DNA of 64,000 bases from Bostrychus sinensis. Lineage: Eukaryota; Chordata; Actinopteri; Gobiiformes; Eleotridae. The position numbers and the translations under genes are program-made. The notes under the pieces are model-generated. The model was not told the DNA's origin, ran no database searches, and was given only the letters and a program-made list of their open reading frames with translations. Positions 20,595 through 33,604 of this stretch are shown here, one piece after another (within the stretch, counting starts at the first letter, position 1; every line of letters begins with the position of its first letter). The stretch covers positions 41,499,554 through 41,563,553 of the forward strand of contig CM036243.1 of assembly GCA_020698575.1 (NCBI GenBank). Direction: 5' to 3'.

Positions 20595-23500
20595 ACCAGG
20601 ACTAAACCAGGTCTAAACCAGGACTAAACCAGGACTAAACCAGGACTAAACCAGGTCTAAACCAGGACTAAACCAGGACTAAACCAGGACTAAACCAGGT
20701 CTGAACCAGGTCTAAACCAGGACTAAACCAGGTCTAAACCGGGACTAAACCAGGTCTAAACTGGAACTAAACCAGGTCTAAACCAGGACTAAACCAAGAC
20801 TAAACCAGGACTAAACCAGGACTAAACCAGGTCTAAACCAGGACTAAACCAGGACTAAACCAGTTCTGGACCAGGACTGGACCAGGACTGAACCAGGACT
20901 AAACCAGGACTAAACCAGGTCTAAACCAGGACTAAACCAGGACTAAACCAGGTCTAAACCAGGACTAAACCAGGTCTAAACCAGGACTAAACCAGATCTA
21001 AACCAGGACTAAACCAGGACTAAACCAGGACTAAACCAGGACTAGACCAGGACTAAACCAGATCTAAACCAGATCTAAACCAGGTCTAAACCAGGACTAA
21101 ACCAGGACTAAACCAGATCTAAACCAGATCTAAACCAGGTCAGAACCAGGACTAGACCAGGACTAAACCAGGTCTAAACCAGGACTAAACCAGGTCTAAA
21201 CCAGGACTAAACCAGGACTGAACCAGGACTAAACCAGGACTAAACCAGGTCTAAACCAGGATTAAACCAGGTCTAAACCAGGACTAAACCAGGACTAAAC
21301 CAGGACTAAACCAGGACTAGACCAGGACTAGACCAGGACTAAACCAGGACTAAACCAGGACTAAACAAGGTCTAAACCAGGACTGAACCAGGTCTAAACC
21401 AGGATTAAACCAGGTCTAAACCAGGTCTAAACCAAGTCTAAACCAAGTCTAAACCAGGACTAGACCAGGATTAAACCAGGTCTAAACCAGGATTAAACCA
21501 GGTCTAAACCAGGACTAAACCAGGACTAAACCAGGTCTAAACCAGGTCTAAACCAGGCCTAAACCAGGTCTAAACCAGGTCTAAACCAGGACTAAACCAG
21601 GACTAAACCAGGACTAAACCAGGTCTAAACCAGGACTAAACCTGGACTAAACCAGGTCTAAACCAGGTCTAAACCAGGTCTAAACCAGGACTAAACCAGG
21701 TCTAAACCAGGTCTAAACCAGGACTAAACCAGGTCTAAACCAGGACTAAACCACGACTAAACCAGGACTAAACCAGGTCTAAACCAGATCTAAACCAGGA
21801 CTAAACGAGGTCTAAACCAGGACTAAACCAGGTCTAAACCAGATCTAAACCAGGACTAAACCAGGACTAAACCAGCTCTAAACCAGGTCAGAACCAGGAC
21901 TAGACCAGGACTAAACCAGGTCTAAACCAGGACTAAACCAGGACTAAACCAGGTCTAAACCAGGTCTAAACCAGGACTAAACCAGATCTAAACCAGGTCA
22001 GAACCAGGACTAGACCAGGACTAAACCAGGTCTAAACCAGGACTAAACCAGGACTAAACCAGCTCTAAACCAGGTCAGAACCAGGACTAGACCAGGACTA
22101 AACCAGGTCTAAACCAGATCTAAACCAGGACTAAACCAGGACTAAACCAGCTCTAAACCAGGTCAGAACCAGGACTAGACCAGGACTAAACCAGGTCTAA
22201 ACCAGGACAAAACCAGGACTAAACCAGCTCTAAACCAGGTCAGAACCAGGACTAGACCAGGACTAAACCAGGTCTAAACCAGATCTAAACCAGGACTAAA
22301 CCAGGACTAAACCAGCTCTAAACCAGGTCTAAACCAGGACTAGACCAGGACTAAACCAGGTCTAAACCAGGACTAAACCAGGACTAAACCAGGTCTAAAC
22401 CAGGACTGAACCAGGACTAAACCAGGTCTAAACCAGGTCTGAACCAGGACTAAACCAGGACTAAACCAGGTCTAAACCAGGACTAAACCAGATCTAAACC
22501 AGATCTAAACCAGGTCTAAACCAGGACTAAACCAGGACTAAACCAGGACTAAACCAGATCTAAACCAGGTCAGAACCAGGACTAGACCAGGACTAAACCA
22601 GGTCTAAACCAGGACTAAACCAGGTCTAAACCAGGTCTAAACCAGGTCTAAACCAGGACTAAACCAGGACTAAACCAGTTCTGGACCAGGACTGGACCAG
22701 GACTAAACCAGGTCTAAACCAGGACTAAACCAGGACTAAACCAGTTCTGAACCAGGACTAAACCAGGACTAAACCAGATCTAAACCAGGACTAAACCAGG
22801 ACTAAACCAGGTCTAAACCAGGTCTAAACCAGGTCTAAACCAGGTCTAAACCAGGACTAAACCAGGACTAAACCAGATCTAAACCAGGACTAAACCAGGT
22901 CTAAACCAGGACTAAACCACGACTAAACCAGGACTAAACCAGGTCTAAACCAGATCTAAACCAGGACTAAACCAGGTCTAAACCAGGACTAAACCAGGTC
23001 TAAACCAGATCTAAACCAGGACTAAACCAGGACTAAACCAGCTCTAAACCAGGTCAGAACCAGGACTAGACCAGGACTAAACCAGGTCTAAACCAGGACT
23101 AAACCAGGTCTAAACCAGGTCTAAACCAGGTCTAAACCAGGACTAAACCAGATCTAAACCAGGTCTAAACCAGGACTAAACCAGGACTAAACCAGTTCTG
23201 GACCAGGACTGAACCAGGACTAAACCAGGTCTAAACCAGGACTAAACCAGGACTAAACCAGGACTAAACCAGGACTAAACCAGGACTAAACCAGGTCTAA
23301 ACCAGGACTAAACCAGGACTAAACCAGGTACTAAACCAGGACTAAACCAGGTCTAAACCAGGACTAAACCAGGACTAAACCAGGTCTAACCAGGACTAAA
23401 CCAGGACTAAACCAGATCTAAACCAGGACTAAACCAGGACTAAACCAGGATCTAAACCAGGACTAAACCAGGTCTAAACCAGATCTAAACCAGGACTAAA

Positions 23501-25564
23501 CCAGGTCTAAACCAGATCTAAACCAGGACTAAACCAGGTCTAAACCAGGTCTAAACCAGGACTAAACCAGATCTAAACCAGGTCAGAACCAGGACTAGAC
23601 CAGGACTAAACCAGGTCTAAACCAGGACTAAACCAGATCTAAACCAGGTCTAAACCAGGACTAAACCAGTTCTCGACCAGGACTAAACCAGGACTAAACC
23701 AGGACTAAACCAGGTCTAAACCAGGACTAAACCAGGACTAAACCAGGTCTAAACCAGGACTAAACCAGGTCTAAACCAGGACTAAACCAGGACTAAACCA
23801 GGTCAAAACCAGGACTAAACCAGGTCTAAACCAGGTCTAAACCAGACCTAGACCAGGTCTAAACCAGGACTAAACCAGGACTAAACCAGGACTAAACCAG
23901 GACTAAACCAGGACTACACCAGGTCTAAACCAGGTCTAAACCAGGTCTAAACCAGGTCTAGACCAGGACTAGACCAGGACTAGACCAGGACTAGACCAGG
24001 ACTAAACCAGGACTAAACCAGGACGAAACCAGGTCGAAACCAGGTCGAAACCAGGACTAAACCAGGACTAAACCAGGACTAAACCAGGACTAAACCAGGT
24101 CTAAACCAGGTCTAAACCAGGTCTAAACCAGGACTAAACCAGGACTAAACCAGGACTAAACCAGGACTACACCAGGTCTAAACCAGGACTAAACCAGGAC
24201 TAAACCAGGACTAAACCAGGACTAAACCAGGACTAAACCAGGACTAAACCAGGTCTAAACCAGGACTAAACCAGGTACTAAACCAGGTACTAAACCAGGT
24301 CTAGACCAGGACTAAACCAGGACTAAACCAGGTCTGAACCAGGACTAAACCAGGACTAAACCAGGACTAAACCAGGTCTAAACCAGGACTAAACCAGGAC
24401 TAAACCAGGTACTGAACCAGGACTAAACCAGGACTAAACCAGATCTAAACCAGGACTAAACCAGGTCTAAACCAGGACTAAACCAGATCTAAACCAGGAC
24501 TAAACCAGGTCTAAACCAGGACTAAACCAGATCTAAACCAGGTCAGAACCAGGACTAAACCAGGACTAAACCAGGTCTAAACCAGGTCTAAACCAGGTCT
24601 AAACCAGGTCTAAACCAGACTAAACCAGGTCTAAACCAGGACTAAACCAGGACTAAACCAGGACTAAACCAGGTCTAAACCAGGACTAAACCAGGACTAA
24701 ACCAGGTCTAAACCAGGACTAAACCAGGACTAAACCAGGACTAAACCAGTTCTGGACCAGGACTAAACCAGGACTAAACCAGTTCTGGACCAGGACTAAA
24801 CCAGGACTAAACCAGGACTAAACCAGGTCTAAACCAGGACTAAACCAGGACTAAACCAGTTCTGGACCAGGACTAAACCAGGACTAAACCAGATCTAAAC
24901 CAGGACTAAACCAGGTCTAAACCAGGACTAAACCAGATCTAAACCAGGACTAAACCAGGTCTAAACCAGGACTAAACCAGATCTAAACCAGGTCAGAACC
25001 AGGACTAAACCAGGACTAAACCAGGTCTAAACCAGGTCTAAACCAGATCTAAACCAGGTCAGAACCAGGACTAAACCAGGACTAAACCAGGACTAAACCA
25101 GGTCTAAACCAGATCTAAACCAGGACTAGACCAGGACTAAACCAGGACTAAACCAGGTCTAAACCAGGTCTAAACCAGGACTAAACCAGGTCAGAACCAG
25201 GACTAGACCAGGACTAAACCAGGTCTAAACCAGAACTAAACCAGGTCAGAACCAGGACTAAACCAGGACTAAACCAGGTCTAAACCAAATCTAAACCAGG
25301 TCTAAACCAGGACTAAACCAGGTCTAAACCAGTTCTGGACCTGGACTAAACCAGTTCTGGACCTGGACTAAACCAGGTCTAAACCAGTTCTGGACCAGGA
25401 CTAGACCAGGTCAGAACCAGGACTAGACCAGGTCAGAACCAGGACTAGACCAGGTCAGAACCAGGACTAGACCAGGTCAGAACCAGGACTAGAGCAGGAC
25501 TAAACCAGGTCTAAACCAGTTCTGGACCAGGACTAGACCAGGTCAGAACCAGGACTAGACCAGG
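20577..25564 (+). repeat. 5-kb minisatellite, 11-bp unit CTAAACCAGG[A/T]
   Basis: About 450 head-to-tail copies of CTAAACCAGGA or CTAAACCAGGT, with variants such as CAGAACCAGG, CTAGACCAGG and CTGGACCAGG. Phase is kept at 11 bp almost throughout, with a few 10- or 12-bp slips (for example near 23328 and 24275). Local higher-order blocks are visible: variant strings around CCAGCTCTAAACC recur at spacings that are multiples of 11 (about 21875, 22060, 22149, 22226, 22315). It starts inside the original gene end and would form most of a 3' UTR. Confidence 0.98.
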
Positions 25565-25992
25565 TGCTGGGATGAAATGTAAATTTTAAAATGAACCCCA
25601 GGACTCGCTGTTAGCATTTGCTTTTCAGCTCATGGCATACAAATAAACAAACAAACAAATAAATAAACAAACAAACAAACAAATAAACGAGCTCCTGGAG
25701 AAGACACATTATTTACAGAAAACTATTACAAAGCTGATTCTTTGTGAGTAAAAAAAGAAAAACTGTATATTTCTGGATATACTTTTGAATGTTAATATCG
25801 CTCCAAATGAGGCTTGGTTCTTGTTTTTGACAAACGTCTGTCACAGTTTTTGCTTTTTTTTGTGTGTGTTAAAAGTTACAATAATTATTTTTTTGTGTTT
25901 AAAAAATGATAATAAAAAAGTAAATAAAAGGAGAATGTGTGTGCTGAGTTTATTTCCTGTGTGTATTATTAATAATGTTTAGACAGTAATGT
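25565..25992. other. NLR downstream flank with (AAAC/AAAT)n microsatellite
   Basis: Contains (AAATAAAC/AAAC)n at about 25641-25690 and AATAAA motifs near 25642 and 25909 that could serve polyadenylation. The stretch 25740-25985 resembles 51215-51440, and the sequence after the following MITE resembles 51450-51700. Confidence 0.55.
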
Positions 25993-26505
25993 CTGTGAAG
26001 ACTCTCACTCATCCAGGCTGAGTCAATCATAACAAAAGGTTAAAAAGAAGTCATCTGGACTTGGTTTTTCAAAGTAGAAGACGTTTCATCTTCATCCAAG
26101 AGGCTTTCTCAGTTCTGAAATTGAACTGGTGAGAGCTGGGTTATCTGCTCCTAGGAAGGAGGAGTTTTAGACCTGAAACTAAATTCTATTGGTTCAGGAG
26201 ACTAAATAGACTATGAAAGAGCCTGAGTGGTTTTGGTTGGTTAGGAGTCCTTTGTCCTCAGCTGGAGTGAGTGGCAGAGTGGTTAACCCTCCCCAGCCTG
26301 GTCAGCTCCTTCAGATGTTAATGACCTGAGTGAAACTGGTTTGTTTTGTTTGGGTTTCAGGAGACTGTTGTAAACAGATGGAAGGTTGTATCTGAGAGCA
26401 GCGTTTTAAAGCAGCTCTCACCAGTTCAGTTTCAGAACTGAGAAAGCCTCTTGGATAAGAGCTGAAACCAAGTCCACATGACTTCTTTTTAACCTTTTGT
26501 TATGA
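25993..26505. mobile_element. MITE/foldback element with about 100-bp inverted ends
   Basis: Near-terminal arms about 26027-26135 and 26405-26505 are reverse complements (ATCATAACAAAAGGTTAAAA at the left, its inverse at the right), containing the common fish phrase AGAAAGCCTCTTGGAT. A 15-bp direct repeat TTTAGACAGTAATGT flanks it (25978-25992 and 26506-26520). The related locus near 51450 lacks the insert, which confirms insertion. Confidence 0.78.
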
Positions 26506-26520
26506 TTTAGACAGTAATGT

Positions 26521-28300
26521 GTCCATCCATCCGGCCTTCACACATCTTTAATTTGGATAGTCCTGGTTTAGGACATCAGCCCCTCTCAGGTTATTACTGG
26601 GACAGTGTTTCATTAGTACAGGGATCCACCTATGGATTAAAAAAGATGCTGTCACTAAAACAACCTAATGCCAGAAACAGTTCCTCTGGAGCCGCCTTGG
26701 AAGGTTCAGAACATAGTCATATGTTCGTCTTTTTGGGGGTCATTTTTGTAATTTAATTTAATAAAATGTTCAAAATTCAACTGTGCTTCTCTCTCTGTCT
26801 GCTGGACATAATCAACCCCGGCCACGGTTTTGGATTTAAAGTAAACTTTTATGATTTTTGGCAAAAGTTGCTGTATCGATATGAAGCTGTTGAATCGTAT
26901 CGTTCTAAATCTACAGAAGAGGATTAGGGCCACTGTAAAGAAAAAACAATATTTTTGAGGGTTGAGTTCTGAGATTAAAGTCAGAATTCTGAGAACAAAG
27001 TAGTGAGAGGCAGGAGCGCTAACCACTCTGCCACTGTGCACTCTTCTGTGGAGTAAGGAAAAGTTCTGGACATCCTTTAATTAGTTTTAATATAATAAGT
27101 TTGTTAAGGTTGGAGGTTTGATGTTTCCCTTCGTGGGACCTTTGCCAAACTCAGTGCTACTGTAGGACATTACTTTTCAAATAAACCACAAGCAACAAAA
27201 CTATTTTACGTCGACAAAGACTGTTTACCTGCAGAAGAAACACTGACAGACAACCATTCACTCTCACATTCATTCACTAGGGGACATTTAGAGTCTCCAG
27301 TTCACCTGTACATGTGTGTGTTTGGACAAAGGTGGGAGGAAGAGGAGAGAGCCCACAGTAACACGAGGAAGAGTTTTTATTATTAATATTAGACGAGCTG
27401 TAGAAGATAAAATAAGGCAGACTCAGTGGTTCCTGCGTCTGAAGAGCAGCACTGCCAGGCTGCTGGGCGGGTTTATGGAGCTTTCTGTTAGAAGTGCTAT
27501 GCTTTATGTTACGCACTCACACATTCACTCACACCTGGGACACTTGTGTTATGTTGTATTCACTCAGAGACATTTACTGTCAGGGTAAATGTCTCCATGC
27601 TTTGGTCGGCCTCAGTCTCAGAGCACAAACTCATGGACACGCCCCTTTACTATTTGATATCAAAGTATTTCTTAATTATTTGTGGCTCTGAGCCGCTCCA
27701 TGTGGTGAAGCCATCAGATGAGATGAGTGGTCCGGGCTCACGGAGGTCAGCGCTGTTGCTTTTCTCTGTCTTTGAGCCAAAACATTGGGCTGAGGCCAAA
27801 CTGGAGCCGGACAGAGACAGAGGGAGAGAGCACTGCTGCGTACTGTACTGTACCCATTCATTCAGCTGGAATGGGTCTGGCGTTGTTTCACTTCACCACA
27901 GTTTCAGCTCAGAGTAAATGCTTTCCTCTGTTGGTTGTGTTTTTAATTAGAATCAACTGCATTTCAACCAATAGAGATGTTTTGGCTCCGCCCCCAGTCA
28001 GACTAACTCTTTTCCTGTTCTATACACAGAAGTGGGTCTGGTCCCTTCTCTTAAGTTTCATTTCTATGGCGGAACAATCACAGGAGGAGTAACCAATCAG
28101 AGAAACAAAGAGCCGCTCACCTGTATCCAAAACAAACATGGAGCTTATGAAGAACTGTTGCTGTTTTTTTCCATAAAACACCAGAATACAGCGTTTTCTG
28201 AGCAGCTCTGTTCTTATTTGTGAACGGGGACAGCAGCAGAAGCCAGTTGTACAAAGACTTGTGAAGAAAAAGTGGGTTTGTTTGAATGTGGTGGTTACGT
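26521..28300. other. Non-coding stretch, nothing recognised
   Basis: 26521-26700 continues the NLR downstream flank (related to 51460-51660). Beyond that are short overlapping open frames without family resemblance. A phrase at 27240-27310 (ATTCACTAGGGGACATTTAG) resembles dispersed fish repeats. Confidence 0.45.
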
Positions 28301-28698
28301 TGGGGTGACCAGATTTCCCTATTTAACCGGGACAGTCCCAGTTTTAGGCTCCTTGTCCCATGTCCCAAGACATATCTGTAAAAACACTCATATGTCCCAG
28401 TTTTCAACAAACCAGGTCCCAGTTGTCCTTATTTTAACAACTACAAAGACAAAGAAAACTTAAAATCTATTTGTTTAAAGACTTTGGTCACTAAAATTAT
28501 GTACAATATAATTTTTGTTATCAATAATTGTCCATCATATTCAGAATTTAAGCCCGAGCGTCATGTACTGTGAATGACATGACAGAAACTTTCATGGATT
28601 TCAGAAGCTTTTTTGTCACTTGGTAAGTTCAAATGCACCATGATTTGTGAAAAAAAATAGGTGTCCCAGTTTTTGGGTCTAATAATCTGGTCACCCTA
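28301..28698. mobile_element. hAT-type MITE, 398 bp
   Basis: Inverted ends TGGGGTGACCAGATT and (inward from 28698) TAGGGTGACCAGATT, flanked by 8-bp target repeats GGTTACGT (28293-28300) and GGTTACGA (28699-28706). There is no coding capacity. Confidence 0.88.
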
Positions 28699-28706
28699 GG
28701 TTACGA

Positions 28707-29635
28707 GGGACGTCAGAGGGACTTTACTGTTGTTAAAATGGAAACAGGACCAAGACAAAAATCCCACAGAGGACTGAACAACAACGAGGACTTCAGCAGA
28801 ACCAACAGGTGACGAAGGAAAGCACTAAACGCCGTTAATCAGCTCAGAGAAGTTATTAAATTCACTCTGTATAAGCCACAGGCCATCTTGGTTATTTCTG
28901 AGATGATCTTGTGCTTCTGTGAGACGCAGAGCTGCAGATAAACGGCTGTGATAGGTCAGCTCCAAATCCACTGAGACTGGGAAACGTCTCTCTGTGGCTG
29001 AGGAACCAGACTCTCCTGCTTTAGAAAAGAAAGTAGGAGCTAGTTCTCTGATTGGTTAAGTCTATCCAAATGTGTTCAGAGGAAGTTTATTCCAACTCAA
29101 ACTCTCAGAAACCAGACTCATTCTTGGGCACCGCTGTGGACTAAATTAAGTGAGTCCACTTTAGAAATTCTGTTGCTCAAAATGTCATTGCATGTAAAAG
29201 ATGAACAGTCAGATTACAAATATTCAGTGGTAATAACAGTAGTATAAAAGTAGCAGCAGTAGTGACAGTAACAGTAATAGCAGCTGGAGATTTAATAATA
29301 ACTGTGAAATATTTGTACTAAAGTCTGTGTATTGTTCATTCAAATAATATTACTCAAGTAGAAGTAAAAAGTATTTGGTGAAAACACTCCTGTAGTACTG
29401 AGGAACTGTTTGTAGTAACGTCTGATTTCTGTTTTAGTTTTGATGTGATCAGACAAAACATATAAAATAATCAGACACTTCTGCTGTTTCCAAACAATAA
29501 ACAAACAAAAAGTAAAAATAAAATACATTTTCATAAAAGAACAAAGAAAGGTAAAGCACACATTTCCAAATCTTCTCAGTTTTTCACAACATAAAGCTTT
29601 AGAAACCAACACAGAAGTATAGAGGTGTCCTAAAA
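28707..29635. other. Non-coding stretch, nothing recognised
   Basis: Ordinary intergenic sequence; becomes AGT/GTA-rich after 29210. Confidence 0.45.
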
Positions 29636-29825
29636 CTGTACTCAAGTAAGAGTACTGCTACTGCAAAATAATAGTACTCAAGTAAGAGTACTGCTACTGC
29701 AAAATAATAGTACTCAAGTAAGAGTACTGCTACTGCAAAATAATAGTACTCAAGTAAGAGTACTGCTACTGCAAATTAATAGTACTCAAGTAGGAGTACT
29801 GCTACTGCAAAACAATAGTACTTAA
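29636..29825. repeat. 36-bp tandem repeat, about five copies
   Basis: Unit built on GTACTCAAGTAAGAGTACTG followed by CTACTGCAAAATAATA. The unit itself is partly palindromic (GTACTC...GAGTAC). Confidence 0.92.
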
Positions 29826-29949
29826 GTAGAAGTAAAAAGTATAAAACTACTCTTAGAAGTACTATTTATTTGAAAAGTTAGTTGAATAAATGTAAGTCAT
29901 GACTACACAGCTCTGAGCAACAACAGTACTGTAGTAAGTGGTATTGTAG

Positions 29950-30095
29950 GCAGTAGCAGCAGTAGTACCACTGTGAGTAGTACTACAGTAGCAGTAGTAC
30001 CACTGTGAGTAGTACTACAGTAGCAGTAGTACCACTGTGAGTAGTACTACAGTAGCAGTAGTACCACTGTGAGTAGTACTACAGTAGCAGTAGTA
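29950..30095. repeat. 32-bp tandem repeat, about four copies
   Basis: Unit CAGTAGTACCACTGTGAGTA followed by GTACTACAGTAG; again rich in GTA/TAC and partly self-complementary. Confidence 0.9.
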
Positions 30096-32384
30096 TCAGA
30101 AGTACTTCCTACCTGAATCCCGGTACAGCCTCCTGTGAGTCCAGGTCCAGACTCTGGGTTAGTTTTTATGACCCAGTCACACGGCCGGCAGTGGGCCCCT
30201 GACCTGAGCGGGCCCCGGGACAAGACTGACACCAGCGGAGTGTGTCGTGGTCTCCAGACCGGTCCTGAGCTCCAGTCCGGTCTCGGTCTCGAGGCCGGTC
30301 TCGCAGGGCCGTAGCATCAGGCGGGGCGGCCGGGGCAACTGCACCGGGGCCCGGGAGGTTTAGGGGCCCATGAGTGGCCCCTGTACATCTCTGGTCAAGT
30401 CTGGGGCTTAAATATTTATAATAAACAGAAGAATCACATGACTGTACACAGCAACAGAAGTAAAACAAAAAGTTTAAATCCAAATAAAAATGTGACTTAT
30501 TACAAAATGAAAACTCAGAATGTAACAACTGTGATTTTCTTTGAATGTTTCTACCTTTTGTTTTAAGAAATGAAAATAAAAAACACACAAACACATGAAA
30601 TATCCCAAAGTTTGATGGAAATGGTAAATGTGCTCCAGAACTTTAGAGCCATTTCTGAAAATCTGCACTGGGCCCCTCATCACAAAATGTCCCCACTGCT
30701 GCCTCGAGAACATTTTTCCAGTCTCAGATATAAATATATTTACAGTAAGTCTGGCCATCAGAAGCTCCAAACAAAGTAGAAAGCTTGGTCTGCTTCAGAA
30801 CACATTTGCAGCTTTAACAAATATTGTGCCACATGTTTTTATTTTCAGGGGCTCATGTTCTAACCAAGTTTGACAGAAAGAGAAAAGTGAAAGTGGCTGA
30901 ATAACCCAGCCCTGTACAACACGACTGTCAACATGGCGGCTGCTGCTGCCACCTCAGCTTCCCTAAAACAAACTGGGACGTCCTCTAAAAGCAGCACAAA
31001 TCTGGAGTCACAGTTGTTTCATTTGGGTTTGTTGTGTGGCCCTTCAGGAGCTCATCAGAGGAATGTGTCTGAAAACTAAATGACTCCAACTTGGACAAGA
31101 GTTTTTATACAAAATACAAAATACAGTCTGTTTGGAAGATTTGTGTTTTTCATTATATTTGAGCCTACGTGACTTTGGCTCACTCACTTCAGCACAGTCC
31201 ATAAAACATTGGCCATTGATTTGCTGTGGGAACAAACAGAAACATAACCAGTGCTGGCAGTTTCACACTTTATATTTTATCAAACTCATCTAAAGACATT
31301 CAGACAAAAAAGAAGTTAAATCATTAGAATGGATCAAAAACTCCCCAGGCCTGATTGTATATAAAACTGAAGCAACAGCGCCCCCTACAGACTCAAAGGG
31401 GATAAACTAAACAACAGCCAATACAGTTTTCATACATTTACTAACTTAAGCACTCATGAATAAAACATAATTCTCTTCATTGTGCCTCTGTGTGACTCCA
31501 TAAATTCAGTAAAGTGAAATTTGGAACTCACTGCTGGATGTAAATAAATCTCTCTGTGAACTCCCCAAAACAAGAGCAGACTTATTTTGTTACAAGGTAC
31601 AGTTACCCAGCAAATCACATAAATAAAATCATACAGAATAATTTGAATTTTATACAGAGTGACCCCCCCCCCCCCCCCCCCCCCCCCCCCCGCTCTAAGG
31701 TCGATGTTGTGAAGGGATTTTCACCATTTTTCTCTCCAGTCTAAGGATGGTCTGGTTCACTTCCATTGAGTTACTGTATGTTCTGATTTCACTGAAATAA
31801 CTTTCAAATACAAATGTAACATCTGGAACCAAGTCCAGACCTTGTACCTGCTCAGTTTATGATGGATTACTGAGGGAAAAGCCCAGGCAGCTCAAGAAAT
31901 AGCTTTTGAAGCAACTGTCCAATTACTTTTGAGGCTGTGATACTCTCAAATTACAGCTGAGAGTCTGCACTTTAAGCACATATTAATTATATAACTGTAC
32001 TTTGAATATGTTTTAGTAAAAAAGGCTAAAATAATAAATCCTATGTCCTTGTTCAAATATTTATGGATCTAACTGTACATTACAAAGCACCAGATTTTTG
32101 TTTGTCTTTTACCTCTTTGTACAGTATGGGGGATGTATTTGTTCTTGGTTCTCACAGTTATTTTAATTTTGATTTCTGGTGCACATAATGTGACATTGGT
32201 CCACTTTATCCTGCAGTGTGGACGTGGCCGAGCTGCAGGTTTTATCCGTGGCTGTGATTAGAAACAGTTTAGGGCAGGGCCTATTCCACTTGGCCCGACT
32301 GAAATGTTCTCCTCACACAGCCTGGGCCCACTTCTATCATTTTGTCCAATTATTAAACGTAAAAAACACATTTTAAACTCCACG
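30096..32384. other. Non-coding stretch with a 29-C tract
   Basis: A GC-rich block at 30180-30380 precedes AT-rich sequence. A homopolymer of 29 C lies at 31663-31691. Open frames here carry no recognisable family and are probably chance. Confidence 0.5.
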
Positions 32385-33081
32385 TTGTTCATGTTAAAGC
32401 CTTTTCAAGTATTGAGACTGGAGACTGTTGAACTTATAATGCATTTGTATTAAAAAAAGAAAAGCTGGTGGTTGAAATGTTCATCTGGCTTTAACAATGT
32501 GTTCATTCATTCCTGGTTTAGTCTTGGTTTAGTCCAGGTTTAGTTTGGTCCTGAGTTAGTCCTGGTTTATTTCCTGGTTCTAGGCCTCTGTATATCTGGA
32601 GTTTAATCTTAGTTTGATGAGGTTTTGAATGACTTTAATCAATGTGATGAACATGTTTACCAGCTGTTGGTGCTCATTAAAGTCAAGTTTAGTCCTGAGT
32701 TCATTTCTGACTTTTCTGATCTGATTGAATTGATGTAGACCAACTTTAGTTTGGAGCTGCCTTTTTATACTTTATTTAATCTTATTTAATCCAGATGTGG
32801 TCTTGCTGTTTTTAATGTAGGATTTATTATTCTGGTTTTTAATGGTGGTTAGGTCCTGCCTCATGATTTTCCTCCTGTGCTGTTTTAGTTTTGTGTGTTT
32901 AATTGCAGTGACTGGCCTGTGGCTCCAGAGGGCAGTGTAGGGCAGATATGATGTGTGTCAGTGCATGAGGATTTATTTAAAGAACATTGTTGTGGTTACA
33001 GAGCAGTCCTAAAAACTTATTCAAACCACAAACAGCATCTCTACTAAATCTCTAATACTACATTTTACAAACTGTCTCATC
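32385..33081 (+). repeat. Partial third copy of the NLR 5' region, cut by the retrotransposon
   Basis: 32512-33075 matches 3090-3660 (11-mer cluster, then the AT-rich leader with CTGGCCTGTGGCTCCAGAGG). The match stops right at the retrotransposon's LTR. The 125 bp before it (CCACGTTGTTCATGTTAAAG ...) match about 51088-51212. The piece is a relic of another NLR unit. Confidence 0.85.
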
Positions 33082-33258
33082 TGTTTCAGCTTGTTCTGTC
33101 TCATGACTACACAAACTGGACGGTTGAGCATTACCCTTGCTCACAGGGAACTTTTATTAACAGTTGCCGTAATGGTACAGACACATTTCTCCGGATGTGC
33201 AACACACCGAACAGTCCGGGTAGGAACCAATTGCATACAAACAATACCCATTGTTACA
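33082..33258 (-). repeat. 3' LTR of the Ty3/Gypsy-like element
   Basis: 177 bp with TG...CA ends, same length as the partner LTR, preceded on the coding strand by the polypurine tract. Confidence 0.9.
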
Positions 33259-33604
33259 TCCCTTTTCTTTTTAAAATAAAGTATTCGTCTTTAACTCTCC
33301 TTTATAAAAAATCTCCTCTGCCCTAGCAATGCATCCATCTATATTAGCACATCTTAGCCTATCTTCTTCAAATCATGTAATCAAAATAAAATATCCACAC
33401 TAGCATGAACTGCATCTTAACCTGTAAAGACAGTAATCAAAACAAATACTGCATCGTCTATTACACAGATTAAACACTGCAAACTCAGCAGCAGCTTTAT
33501 ATGTCATTCAGTTTTCTGAACTTAACAATGACATTTATTGAAACCATTCATCCTAGTTAAACTTCTCTCCACTTTTCCCCATCTGTAAAACCAAAGTTAC
33601 CCTC

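Noticed and set aside
20577..25564. CRISPR-like or telomeric repeat array
   Set aside because: No spacers separate the units, the unit is 11 bp, and it does not contain the vertebrate TTAGGG telomere word. It is a plain minisatellite.
27277..28463. Overlapping open frames on both strands as possible genes
   Set aside because: Short, mutually overlapping, no start context or domain, and one end overlaps a clear hAT MITE.
30166..30594. 142-codon minus-strand frame in the GC-rich block
   Set aside because: Low-complexity Gly/Pro/Arg-rich C-terminal half caused by base composition; no domain recognised.
33091..33279. Small plus-strand frames in the LTRs (also 37653-37883)
   Set aside because: They lie within LTR sequence, antisense to the element, and are not conserved as frames.
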